A stretch of DNA of 64,000 nt from Flavihumibacter fluvii. Lineage in GTDB: Bacteria > Bacteroidota > Bacteroidia > Chitinophagales > Chitinophagaceae. The stretch's first letter is position 1; every line of letters begins with the position of its first letter. The stretch spans positions 3,434,001-3,498,000 of the forward strand of contig NZ_CP092333.1 of NCBI RefSeq assembly GCF_018595675.2, written 5' to 3'. The notes under the pieces are model-generated. The model saw only the letters and a program-made list of their open reading frames with translations, had not been told where the DNA came from and ran no database searches. A program made the translations under genes and the position numbers. Shown here piece by piece: positions 48,601 to 56,220 of this stretch.

Positions 48601-48688
48601 CCGTAACGGTTCTGCCCTGTGCCATAGCCAGACTGCTTAATAGCACAAGGAAAATTGACAAATAGTGTTTGAATTTTAACATAAGCAT
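45659..48688 (-). CDS. SusC/RagA-family TonB-linked outer-membrane transporter
   Basis: A 1009-residue outer-membrane protein with a signal peptide (LLSSLAMAQ), a carboxypeptidase-regulatory-like domain (VTGSVSGPGNIPLPGVTVSQ), a plug (VSMNVLKGSSASALYGS) and a long barrel ending in NLSLNF. It imports oligosaccharide with the SusD protein of the next gene, driven by TonB. The start is one of two ATGs six bases apart. A promoter-like element about 140 bp upstream and a 5' leader of about 130 bases precede it. Confidence 0.93.
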   Translation of the reverse strand: MLMLKFKHYLSIFLVLLSSLAMAQGRTVTGSVSGPGNIPLPGVTVSQKGTKNAAVTNDAGIFSIKVTGTNVVLVMSSIGFASQEVSVPEGTNSIVVSLADASKQLGEVVVTALGVTKSKRNLNYATQTVDTKDLTKARENNLANSLSGKVAGLDVVRSSQGVGSTVRVVLRGDRSFQGNSEALIIIDGIPGGDLGTINPDDIVSMNVLKGSSASALYGSDAQNGAIIVTTKKGSAAKGIAIGINSSYQADKPVNLRDFQNEYAQGSEGQYLKVAEGTWGPKITGQTVENWSLDPADEETYQLKAHPDNYQNFFSTGSTFTNGFSLSGGGEKVQAFFSYNNVNGKGIVDNNLFNRHNFNFRVGGNITEKLSFDTKITYFQQKATNYVRSDEDFANVNRQIIRLPTNIDVDYAASHYQYYNEERELKQNYWNPGSNGGENPYWVKNNTSNFFDASQVKGMGSLTYRFMPNLSLMFRTGINKNTNLSQDRRFFDTYVIANSGYFGMNTNSFQEINNELLLSYSENFGDFNLSANAGGNMKQRKYNELNTFASELVNENVFTFNNAASGKLSSNEGFWEYKKNSVYASADLGFRKSLILSVTGRNDWSSSLPKDNWSFFYGSAGLTAIISDMVKLPEAINLFKLRASIAQTGNDPGPYQTKEYYSITPGGGIAKSQVKPADTLKPEITTGQEYGFDLGMFDNRLGLEFTYYKTNSKNQLVSVRTPPASGYSSKFINAGNVQNSGIEVTLNFIPIRTKDFTWSAYINYAKNENKVIEIAPNSPEFTLRGDFINQTKIIEGRPYGEMYSRGFVRNTAGQIIVKDGIPQVTGAQTVYLGNSRPDWNGGFGNRFTYKDFSLSFLITARMGGRITSFTDAVIDGDGLTGKTLAGRDGFIVDGVNEDGSKNTTSIPAQKYWTALGGRNTPAGEVFTYDASNIRLRELVFTYTIPQRSIEKTKLKGATVSLTGRNLFFFKNSAGGFDPELVVSTDKGSIGTESFCLPYSRTIGINLSLNF

Positions 48689-48827
48689 GTTTGATTAATA
48701 GATAAGACCAATGAAACTCTATAGACTTGAAGGAAAGCACCGCGTTCCCTAATGACATACCAACCGATAACTTAGCTGCGTGGTTTTAACAATAAAATAA
48801 TGTTAAAACATTGTCAAAATTGTGCAG

Positions 48828-48856
48828 CAAAATAGTACTAAATGATTAAAAACCAA
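48828..48856 (-). promoter_or_regulatory. Candidate susC promoter
   Basis: On the minus strand TTG, a 19-base spacer and TATTTTG match the Bacteroidota pattern TTG-N19-TAnnTTTG with one base missing in the -7 box. It would give a leader of about 130 bases before susC. Only a pattern match. Confidence 0.4.
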
Positions 48857-49006
48857 TACATTTTTAACATTCTTCAGACAAAACCATAATTTTTCCCTTC
48901 AATAACACTACTTTCTTTAAAACAATGGGGATTTGCCTGTAGAATTGCACCTAACAATATGCTCATCTATTCTATATTAATATTAACAATAATTTATTCA
49001 GGATAA

Positions 49007-49026
49007 TTACGCAAACCTTTGCGTAA
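49007..49026. promoter_or_regulatory. Perfect 20-bp palindrome, probable GntR-family operator
   Basis: TTACGCAAA-CC-TTTGCGTAA is a perfect inverted repeat with 9-bp arms and a 2-bp centre, 45 bases before the regulator ATG. Two further 5-bp inverted repeats with 7-base spacers adjoin it: TTGCG/CGCAA (49019-49035) and GCAAC/GTTGC (about 49032-49048). This suits autoregulation by a dimeric winged-helix repressor. Confidence 0.55.
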
Positions 49027-49070
49027 AATTCGCAACATGAAAAGTTGCTGAATGGAAAAGCCGCCATATT

Positions 49071-50102
49071 ATGATTTCTGATAACATTTTCCGGTATATC
49101 CAGATCGACGAAAACTCGGTAACCCCGAAATACCTCCAACTGACCAATTCTATCATAAAAGGAATCGAAGCGGGTATTATTGGAAATGATTACCAGCTTC
49201 CATCTATCAATGACCTTAGTTACGAACTCGACATTTCCCGCGATACCGCAGAAAAAGCCTACCGGCACCTGAAATCCCTGGGCATCATCGGTTCTGTTCC
49301 GGGAAAAGGCTATTTCATTGCCAAAACAGATTTCATCCAGACTTATAAGATTTTCCTCCTGTTCAATAAACTCAGCGCCCACAAAAAAATCATCTATGAT
49401 TCCCTCGTAAATAAACTTGGCGCAAAAGCTGCCATCGATTTTTATATCTATAACAACGATTTCAGCACCTTTAAAAAACTGCTGCTGGAACATAATGACG
49501 GCTATACTCATTATGTCATCATCCCCCACTTCCTGGAAGGTGGCGGCACCGCCCACGAATTAATCAATACCCTTAAAGGGTCAAACCTGATTTTGCTGGA
49601 TAAAAAAATCGCTGGAATTACACGCCCATTTGGCGCAGTGTACGAAAATTTTGAAAAAGACATTTTTAATGCGCTGGTGCAGGCCTTGCCACAACTCGAA
49701 AAATACCAAACCATCAAGATCATTTTTCCGGCATACACTTATTTCCCCGATGAAATATTGCAAGGCTTCTATTCCTTCTGCCGCGAATATGCCTACAACT
49801 ATGTGGTAGTCCGTCATATAAAACAAGAACCTATCCAGGCAGGTGAAGTGTATATCAACCTGATGGAAGATGACCTGGTTGTGCTCCTCGATAAAATACG
49901 GGAAACAAATCTCCGCGTAGGTATAGATGTGGGTATCATTTCCTACAATGAAACACCGCTGAAACGGTTTATCCTGAACGGCATTACCACTATTTCAACC
50001 AATTTTGCGGCCATGGGTGAGGCAACGGCCCAAATGATTCTCAATAATGAATTAACGCAAACTGAAGTGCCGTTTACACTGACACTCCGGCCATCAATTT
50101 AG
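49071..50102 (+). CDS. GntR-family regulator with LacI-like sugar-binding C-terminal domain
   Basis: A 343-residue transcription factor. Residues about 15-85 form a GntR winged helix (PKYLQLTNSIIKGIEAG, LPSINDLSYELDISRDTAEK, GSVPGKGYFIAK). Residues about 95-340 resemble a periplasmic-binding/LacI-type effector domain rather than the usual FCD or UTRA domain. This layout occurs in Bacteroidota regulators of sugar loci. It is divergent from susC and is the only regulator in the window, so it is the prime candidate to control the susCD-GH106 run and perhaps the rhamnose genes. The effector could be rhamnose, a catabolic intermediate or an oligosaccharide; none is shown. Confidence 0.85.
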   Translation: MISDNIFRYIQIDENSVTPKYLQLTNSIIKGIEAGIIGNDYQLPSINDLSYELDISRDTAEKAYRHLKSLGIIGSVPGKGYFIAKTDFIQTYKIFLLFNKLSAHKKIIYDSLVNKLGAKAAIDFYIYNNDFSTFKKLLLEHNDGYTHYVIIPHFLEGGGTAHELINTLKGSNLILLDKKIAGITRPFGAVYENFEKDIFNALVQALPQLEKYQTIKIIFPAYTYFPDEILQGFYSFCREYAYNYVVVRHIKQEPIQAGEVYINLMEDDLVVLLDKIRETNLRVGIDVGIISYNETPLKRFILNGITTISTNFAAMGEATAQMILNNELTQTEVPFTLTLRPSI

Positions 50103-50107
50103 CCCGA

Positions 50108-50494
50108 TTATTTTTCGGCCCAATAATCGATCACCAGTACCTTCTCAAGCAAATCACCCAATTGCTTTCCAAATTCCTTATGCGCCGGATGTGGCAGATA
50201 GGTATCCCGATCCTTTGCTGAATTGAAGGTCAGGAAAAAACAATGGGTGAAGCCCTGGTTCAGGTTCTCGGGACTATTATTTAATCCCCACTCAAAAGAT
50301 TTGATCTCACTGATCTGGCTGGGTAATGCCCTAAATGCGGCTTCTACCCTTTTTATTTCGGAAGCCGGGCTATTCTCCTTGAATTTGAAGAGCACTACAT
50401 GTCTTAATACTTTTCCGGTTTCCTTATTGTCCTGTGCATTTGTCATAGATACAATTGATACCATCGCAAAACATACCGCTATTAAATATTTCAT
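50108..50494 (-). CDS. Exported Dabb (stress-response A/B barrel) domain protein
   Basis: A 128-residue protein with a signal peptide (YLIAVCFAMVSIVSMTNAQ) followed by a Dabb domain (VLRHVVLFKFKENSPASEI, FEWGLNNSPENLNQGFTHCF). Dabb domains form dimeric barrels; activities vary and none is known for this exported kind. The frame extends upstream into cysS, but the ATG at MKYLI, 10 bases after the cysS stop, gives a proper signal sequence. It is convergent with the GntR gene, with five bases between stops. Confidence 0.8.
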   Translation of the reverse strand: MKYLIAVCFAMVSIVSMTNAQDNKETGKVLRHVVLFKFKENSPASEIKRVEAAFRALPSQISEIKSFEWGLNNSPENLNQGFTHCFFLTFNSAKDRDTYLPHPAHKEFGKQLGDLLEKVLVIDYWAEK

Positions 50495-50504
50495 GTCCAT
50501 TTTT

Positions 50505-52007
50505 TTATGCGAAACTAACACTGATACTACCGTCTTTTTCATCTTTAAGGATAACGCCGAGTTCCTGTAACTGGTTCCGGATTTTGTCACTTGTCGCAAA
50601 GTCTTTCTTTGATTTGGCTTCTTTCCGGATATCAATGAGTAACTGCAATACACCATCCAGTTTGCCATTATCACCGCCGGCAGCCTGCTCATCCTGCAAA
50701 CCAAATATATCTTCAAGATAAGCTTTAAACGCTTTCCGCATTTTTTCTATCGTCGCAGTGCTTAAGGCTTCAGCACTGATATGTTTATCTTTTATTCCAT
50801 TGATGACCGGTACAAGCTCAAACATACTGGCAAGAACTTTTGCAGTATTCAGGTCATCATTCATGAATTCATCAAACTCGTCAACCAGCTTATTACAACG
50901 GGCATCGAGTTCAGCATCTGCAGCTACATTTGCACCGGCAATCAATTTACCCAATACATCATAGGCCTCCCATAAACGGCGCATCCCTTTTTGAGCGGCC
51001 TGCAAAGCTTCGTTGCCAAAATCCAGCGTGCTCCGGTAATGGGTCTGTAAAATAAAAAACCTTACCGTCATAGGGTGGTAGGACTGTTCCAGCAAAGGAT
51101 GCGAGCCACTGAACAATTCAGTTAGCTTGATCACATTGTTGTAACTCTTACCCATTTTCCTGCCATTTATGGTAATCATATTATTGTGCAGCCAATAGCG
51201 TGCAGGCACATGGTGGTTGCATATCGTACTTTGCGCAATCTCACTTTCATGGTGCGGAAACTGCAGGTCCATACCGCCTCCGTGAATATCAAATTGTTTG
51301 CCCAGGTATTTGGTGGCCATCGCCGAACATTCAATATGCCATCCGGGAAAACCTTCACCCCATGGACTATTCCAGCGCATGATATGTTCCGGCGGTGCCG
51401 CCTTCCATAAGGCAAAATCCTGCTTGTTGTTTTTCTCTTCCTGGCCTTCAAGTTCCCTGCTTGTCTCTAACAGGTCATCCATCACCCGGCCACTTAGCTT
51501 GCCATAGGGGAACTGTTCGGCATACTTAACCACATTAAAATATACCGACCCATTCCTTTCATAGGCGTAGCCCGCATCAATAATTGTTTTGATCATTTCG
51601 ATCTGTTCAACAATATGACCGGTGGCCGTTGGTTCAATGCTTGGGTCGAGGTTATTGAACTGCTTCATGGCCCAATGGAAGAGATTGGTATATTTCTGAA
51701 CCAGCTCCATGGGCTCCAGCTTTTCAATTTGTGCCTTGGCAGAGATCTTGTCCTCCGCTTCGCGTCCTTCCTCTTCAAAATGCCCGGCATCGGTAATATT
51801 CCTTACATACCTTACTTTATAGCCCAGGTGCATCAGGTAACGGTACACCACGTCGAAAGTAATAAATGGCCTTGCATGGCCGAGATGGCTTTCACCGCTT
51901 ACGGTTGGTCCGCAAACATACATACCTGCATAACCGGGAACCAGCGATTCGAATTCTTCCTTTTGCCTCGTATAAGAGTTGTAAACTTTCAGTGTTGACA
52001 TATTCAT
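50505..52007 (-). CDS. cysS: Cysteinyl-tRNA synthetase
   Basis: A 500-residue class I aminoacyl-tRNA synthetase. The HIGH motif is HLGHARPF, zinc ligands are in YVCGPTV and GWHIECSAMA plus the following HxxE (HHESE), and the KMSKS loop reads KMGKS, a variant in which glycine replaces the serine. The anticodon-binding DALR-like region covers the last 150 residues. The start may be the ATG two codons further in (MSTLKV). It charges tRNA-Cys and is an essential single-copy gene in most relatives. Confidence 0.97.
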   Translation of the reverse strand: MNMSTLKVYNSYTRQKEEFESLVPGYAGMYVCGPTVSGESHLGHARPFITFDVVYRYLMHLGYKVRYVRNITDAGHFEEEGREAEDKISAKAQIEKLEPMELVQKYTNLFHWAMKQFNNLDPSIEPTATGHIVEQIEMIKTIIDAGYAYERNGSVYFNVVKYAEQFPYGKLSGRVMDDLLETSRELEGQEEKNNKQDFALWKAAPPEHIMRWNSPWGEGFPGWHIECSAMATKYLGKQFDIHGGGMDLQFPHHESEIAQSTICNHHVPARYWLHNNMITINGRKMGKSYNNVIKLTELFSGSHPLLEQSYHPMTVRFFILQTHYRSTLDFGNEALQAAQKGMRRLWEAYDVLGKLIAGANVAADAELDARCNKLVDEFDEFMNDDLNTAKVLASMFELVPVINGIKDKHISAEALSTATIEKMRKAFKAYLEDIFGLQDEQAAGGDNGKLDGVLQLLIDIRKEAKSKKDFATSDKIRNQLQELGVILKDEKDGSISVSFA

Positions 52008-52068
52008 GTAAAAATAATGGATAACGTTCCCTGGGAATAAAGATTATGAATTCTTCTAAAATATTCGA

Positions 52069-53211
52069 TTATTCCGGGTTTTCCAGTACTAAATCTGCAA
52101 TTACCGGAAAATGATCCGACAAAGCAGGGTGCGGATTTCGGCATTGCAACACTTTAAACCGCTGGTCTGCCATAATATAATCGATCCGTAATGTTGGGGA
52201 GATGGAAGAAAAGGTGCGGCCAATGCCAAATCCCTTTTCAGTAAATACATCAAGCAGGTCGCCTTTTATACGGTGATAGGCATAAGAATTGGGAACATCA
52301 TTAAAATCACCACAAATGATCGTCGGGAACGGACTTTTATCCATCTGCTCACGCACCAGGTCGGCCTGCTGCTGCCTTAGGCCATAAGCCTGCCTGAATT
52401 TCCTGAAAATGGCCCAGGATTTTTCTATAGTACTATCCGATCCCTTTTTAATGTCTTCCACATTCTTGAATTCCGTCCGGGTAAATAATAAAGACTGCAA
52501 ATGGGTGGTGAATACCCTGATGGTCTCCCCTTTAACATCAATATCAGCATAAATATAACTTTCGTCGCCCTTCAGTGCTTTTGGTCCCCGGAATTTCCAG
52601 CGACCTGTATTCCGGATAGGATACTTTGAGAAAATCGCGATGCCATGTTCATATCTTTTATCTGGCCGCCTGTGGTCCATAGCATAGGAAAAGTATTTAA
52701 ACCCCAGGCTATCCCTGAAAAAAGGAGTATTGGCATCCAGCAATTTCAGGTTATTCGATTCCAGGAACTCCTGCATACATATAATGTCGGGATCCTGTTT
52801 GCGGACATACTCAAGGATTTCCCGGCGTTTTGATTTTCCCGACCGGGGCAAATAAGTCATTTCATCAAACCTGGCTACATTCCATTGCATGATCCTGATG
52901 GATCCGGGCGCCTTATGGATACTTGAACCAGCCAGAGGATGTATCGCAAAAAATGCATGTATCGGCTTCCAGCCAATCATTAAAACCACCAAAGGCAGCA
53001 TTAACCAGCGGGACCTGAAAATGATCCAGAATATAAAGAGTAAAAAAGTGCTGAAGAAAAGAAAGGCGAAACCCACACCCAGTAAGGCCAACCACCAATA
53101 TTTACCCGGGGGGATAAACCATGCAGCACAGGACAGCAGGAAGAGTACTGTGACCACCACGGTAATGATGATAAAGAACCTTTTCGTAACACTTCGTAAA
53201 ATGGAAGGCAT
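52069..53211 (-). CDS. Membrane-anchored endonuclease/exonuclease/phosphatase family protein
   Basis: A 380-residue protein with about three hydrophobic segments in the first 95 residues, then an EEP domain. Catalytic motifs are MQWNVARFDE, IICMQEF (metal Glu), ICGDFNDVPNS and LSDHFPVIADL (catalytic Asp-His). The domain probably faces the periplasm. Substrates of such anchored EEP proteins are unknown; phosphodiester or phospholipid cleavage is possible. It lies 8 bp after the second rhomboid gene. Confidence 0.9.
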   Translation of the reverse strand: MPSILRSVTKRFFIIITVVVTVLFLLSCAAWFIPPGKYWWLALLGVGFAFLFFSTFLLFIFWIIFRSRWLMLPLVVLMIGWKPIHAFFAIHPLAGSSIHKAPGSIRIMQWNVARFDEMTYLPRSGKSKRREILEYVRKQDPDIICMQEFLESNNLKLLDANTPFFRDSLGFKYFSYAMDHRRPDKRYEHGIAIFSKYPIRNTGRWKFRGPKALKGDESYIYADIDVKGETIRVFTTHLQSLLFTRTEFKNVEDIKKGSDSTIEKSWAIFRKFRQAYGLRQQQADLVREQMDKSPFPTIICGDFNDVPNSYAYHRIKGDLLDVFTEKGFGIGRTFSSISPTLRIDYIMADQRFKVLQCRNPHPALSDHFPVIADLVLENPE

Positions 53212-53219
53212 GATCGAAT

Positions 53220-54146
53220 TTACAAATCATCTTCGTTAGCGGCCCGGCGCAGTATGTCTTTTTCTTCATCGGTAAGCAAGTGGTAGCCTTCCTGGTTGAT
53301 CTTATCAAGGATCTGGTCGATCCGCTGCTGGGTAACATGCGGATATTTTTTGAATGGTGCCTGTCCGCTGACCTTATAAAAAAAACTGTCTTTATTCTTT
53401 TTCCTGAGTGAGGGTTTGCCCGGGTTGAACAGGTTATCGACCCATTCAAAGAAATTATTGATCCACAAACTCCAGTCGCGGCTCCTGCGCATCTGGTAAA
53501 TAAACATGAAACCCATAGCCCCACCTGCCAGGTGCGCCAGATAATGTGATGAATTACTTACCGAAATGCTGGCGAAATCAACAATTACAAAAATTGCAGT
53601 CAGTATCCACAAAGGAATACCCCCATTAATCATGGGGAAAATGCGATAGTCAGGTGCTACGGTGGTAGTGGCAATAGCTACTGCCATAACAGAAGCGTTG
53701 GCTCCAAACAGTGTGGCAGTTTCAGGGTTGGAAGGGACACCTGGCACCAGGTATCGTACGGCAACAAAAACAATGGCCCCGGCCCATCCGCCCAGCAGGT
53801 AAATTGGCACCAATTTCCTGTTACCGGTTAGGTCCTGCAGGATATATCCGAACATCCATAACCAAAGGAGGTTGGCAATAACATGCATCACGCTCTCATG
53901 GGTAAACATAAAGCTGACCAGTGTCCATGGCCGGAAAGCCAGTTTGTCTATATTGGCAGGCAGGATAAACCAATTGAAAATATTGGTATAATAAGCATTG
54001 AGGTTAAGATCACTGAGCTGATAAATAACATAAATGAACTTCAATAATACAAACAACACGGCATTCACAATCACCAGGTTTACCAGGGCATTACCATCGG
54101 ATCCCAGCAATATTCTGCTTCTGCTTTTTTCTTCTTGCACGTTCAT
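53220..54146 (-). CDS. Rhomboid-family membrane protein lacking the canonical serine
   Basis: A 308-residue protein with about six to seven membrane helices and a charged C-terminal tail of about 80 residues. The helix that should carry the catalytic serine reads FGANASVMAV. Aligned with GASGAIMGV of the neighbouring rhomboid, the serine position is Asn 150 (codon AAC). A serine occurs two residues later. The partner histidine is kept (HYLAHLAGGAMGF, His 205). It may be a pseudoprotease or use a shifted serine. The tail includes a helical segment near the end (DEEKDILRRAANEDDL). It overlaps no neighbour and follows the canonical rhomboid by 12 bp. Confidence 0.88.
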   Translation of the reverse strand: MNVQEEKSRSRILLGSDGNALVNLVIVNAVLFVLLKFIYVIYQLSDLNLNAYYTNIFNWFILPANIDKLAFRPWTLVSFMFTHESVMHVIANLLWLWMFGYILQDLTGNRKLVPIYLLGGWAGAIVFVAVRYLVPGVPSNPETATLFGANASVMAVAIATTTVAPDYRIFPMINGGIPLWILTAIFVIVDFASISVSNSSHYLAHLAGGAMGFMFIYQMRRSRDWSLWINNFFEWVDNLFNPGKPSLRKKNKDSFFYKVSGQAPFKKYPHVTQQRIDQILDKINQEGYHLLTDEEKDILRRAANEDDL

Positions 54147-54158
54147 AATCTGATTATA

Positions 54159-54755
54159 TCAATAAAACGTATTACGGTTGGTTTTGTTCCACAGCAAAAC
54201 TAAAATAAAGCCCGCAGCCGCTCCACCAAGGTGGGCCCAATGGGCAATATTATCGCCGGCTGTATTTGAAATTCCGCCAAAAAGATCAAGGGCCATCAAT
54301 CCGGGTATAGCATATTTTGCCTTAATTGGAATGGGAATAAACATCAGGTAAAGTGGCGTATTGGGAAATAAATAGGTAAATGCTGCCAGCACACCCATGA
54401 TTGCACCTGATGCACCTACGGCATATCCATTGTCGCCACCCAGGAACAACTGGGCCACCCCGGCCACGATGCCACAGATCATGTAAAAGTTGAAAAACCT
54501 TTTTGACCCCCAAACCTGCTCCAGTTGCGCGCCAAACATATATAGGGTGAACATATTAAAGAATATATGGAACCAACTGCCATGCATGAACATATGTGTA
54601 ACAAGCTGCCAGATTTTAAAATTTCCTGACGCCAGCGGCCATAAGGCACCATAAAGCTCAAGTGGTGTTTCCGTCCGCGCAAAATATAATTGTGCCAGGT
54701 AAATAAGCACGTTGGCAATCAATAAATTCTTAACTATTGGTGGTAATGCTCTCAT
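54159..54755 (-). CDS. Rhomboid family intramembrane serine protease
   Basis: A compact 198-residue rhomboid with six predicted helices. The catalytic dyad is intact: Ser 116 in VGASGAIMGV and His 175 in HWAHLGGAAAGF. The loop-1 and helix-2 motif HGSWFHIFFNMFTL is present. It cleaves membrane-spanning segments of unknown targets in the inner membrane. It lies 7 bp after rlmD and directly before a second, altered rhomboid gene. Confidence 0.94.
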   Translation of the reverse strand: MRALPPIVKNLLIANVLIYLAQLYFARTETPLELYGALWPLASGNFKIWQLVTHMFMHGSWFHIFFNMFTLYMFGAQLEQVWGSKRFFNFYMICGIVAGVAQLFLGGDNGYAVGASGAIMGVLAAFTYLFPNTPLYLMFIPIPIKAKYAIPGLMALDLFGGISNTAGDNIAHWAHLGGAAAGFILVLLWNKTNRNTFY

Positions 54756-54762
54756 CGTATAA

Positions 54763-56166
54763 TTATTTCCTCAATTTTAACTGTACTACGTTTTCAATAT
54801 GGTGAGTATGCGGGAACATATCCACCGGCCGCACCCTCGTAACGGCATATTTAGCATCCAGCAGGTTCAGGTCACGTGCCTGTGTGGCCGGATTACAACT
54901 CACATATACAATCACCGGTGCTTCCATCTCCAATAATTTATGCACCAGTTTCTCATGCATACCTGCCCTCGGGGGATCGGTAATGACCACGTCCGGCCGC
55001 CCATGTTCTGCAAAAAAATCATCTCTGCAAACATCAATTACATCACCGGCAAAAAACCGGGCATGAACAATTTCATTAAGGGCAGCATTTACTTTTGCAT
55101 CTTCAATGGCTTCGGCCACAACTTCAACCCCTATAACTTTTGCAGCACCGCCGCTTACGAAAATACCAATACTACCCGTGCCGCAATACAGGTCATAAAC
55201 AGTTTCCCTGCCGGTTAGTTCTGCAAATTCCCGGGCGACCCGGTACAGTTGTTCACCTTGCCTTGTATTCGTCTGGAAGAATGACTTCGGGCCAATTTTG
55301 AATTGAAAGCCTTCGAGCTTCTCCAGCGCAAACCCCTTACCATAATAAGTAACCGGTTCCTGGTCAAACAGGCTGTCGTTCCATTTTTGGTTGATCGTAT
55401 ACAACAAGGTAGTGATTCCGGGAACTTTAGCCAGCAGGTGATCCAGCAGGGCCTTGCGGGCTGACTGATCCTCTTTGCCTAAAACCACATTTACCATAAC
55501 CTCTCCGGTTGTCAAAACCCGTACAATTACCGTCCGCAGAAATCCATGGTGTTCCCGGATATCATAATAGCTGAGCCCATTGGCAACCGCATAATCGCGA
55601 ATGGTATTCCTGACCAGGTTCGCCGGCTCATGCATCAGGTGGCAGGTATAAATATCTATTACCTTATCAAAAAGGCGCGGTACATGAAAACCAATGGCAT
55701 TTTCGGGGGCTATTTCCCGGTCTGTTTTTATCTCATCAGGTAATAAATACCGCCGGTTACTACAGGTAAACTCCAGTTTATTGCGGTAATAGCGGGTTTC
55801 GGCACAACCCAGGATGGGTTCAATGGCGGGTAAAGCCACTTTTCCGATCCGCCTCAAATGCTGCTCAACTTCCTGTTGCTTGTAGTGCAATTGCTTTTCA
55901 TAGGGCAGCATCTGCCACTTGCAACCGCCACAAACTCCAAAATGTTCGCAAAAAGGATCTACCCGGTCTTTGGAATACTGGTGCACCAGTGTCACTTTAC
56001 CTTCAGCCCAGTCTTTCTTGTTTTTGGTCAGCTGCAGGTCCACTACATCCCCCGGAACGGCGCCTTCGATAAAGATGACCTTGCCATCTACCCGGCTCAG
56101 CGCTTTTCCTTCAGCAGCATAGTCTTCAACAGATACTTTTTCCAGCGTAATATTCTTTTTGCGCAT
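54763..56166 (-). CDS. rlmD: 23S rRNA (uracil-C5)-methyltransferase, RlmD family
   Basis: A 467-residue RNA m5U methyltransferase. It has an N-terminal TRAM domain (to about residue 60), an iron-sulfur cysteine set (CEHFGVCGGCKWQ), an SAM site (VYDLYCGTGSIGIFVSG), the DPPRAGMHEKL loop and the catalytic cysteine in YVSCNPATQARDL. It is of the RlmD/RumA type that methylates U1939 of 23S rRNA using SAM, although paralogues acting on other uridines exist. First gene of a minus-strand run through the rhomboids and cysS. Confidence 0.92.
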   Translation of the reverse strand: MRKKNITLEKVSVEDYAAEGKALSRVDGKVIFIEGAVPGDVVDLQLTKNKKDWAEGKVTLVHQYSKDRVDPFCEHFGVCGGCKWQMLPYEKQLHYKQQEVEQHLRRIGKVALPAIEPILGCAETRYYRNKLEFTCSNRRYLLPDEIKTDREIAPENAIGFHVPRLFDKVIDIYTCHLMHEPANLVRNTIRDYAVANGLSYYDIREHHGFLRTVIVRVLTTGEVMVNVVLGKEDQSARKALLDHLLAKVPGITTLLYTINQKWNDSLFDQEPVTYYGKGFALEKLEGFQFKIGPKSFFQTNTRQGEQLYRVAREFAELTGRETVYDLYCGTGSIGIFVSGGAAKVIGVEVVAEAIEDAKVNAALNEIVHARFFAGDVIDVCRDDFFAEHGRPDVVITDPPRAGMHEKLVHKLLEMEAPVIVYVSCNPATQARDLNLLDAKYAVTRVRPVDMFPHTHHIENVVQLKLRK

Positions 56167-56220
56167 GCGGCAAAAGTAAACACAATATTATTGCAGGCAA
56201 TTCGTGAAATTAGCAACTCA

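Larger units (their letters stand above)
48689..49070. other. Regulatory intergenic region between susC and the GntR gene
   Basis: This 382-bp AT-rich region is the only gap over 300 bases in the window. It separates divergent susC and the GntR-type gene and holds no coding frame I believe. It contains the candidate susC promoter and a cluster of inverted repeats next to the regulator gene, listed separately. Confidence 0.7.

Noticed and set aside
48972-49556. 194-residue frame on the minus strand over the regulator gene
   Set aside because: It is fully antisense to the GntR gene's 5' half, shows no recognisable domain, and includes the operator region.
50495-50716. Upstream extension of the Dabb gene
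   Set aside because: It lies within the cysS coding region on the same strand in another frame; the later ATG starts a signal peptide.
55858-56220. Upstream extension of the thioredoxin gene
   Set aside because: It lies antisense to rlmD and would bury the signal peptide; the ATG at 56221 is better.
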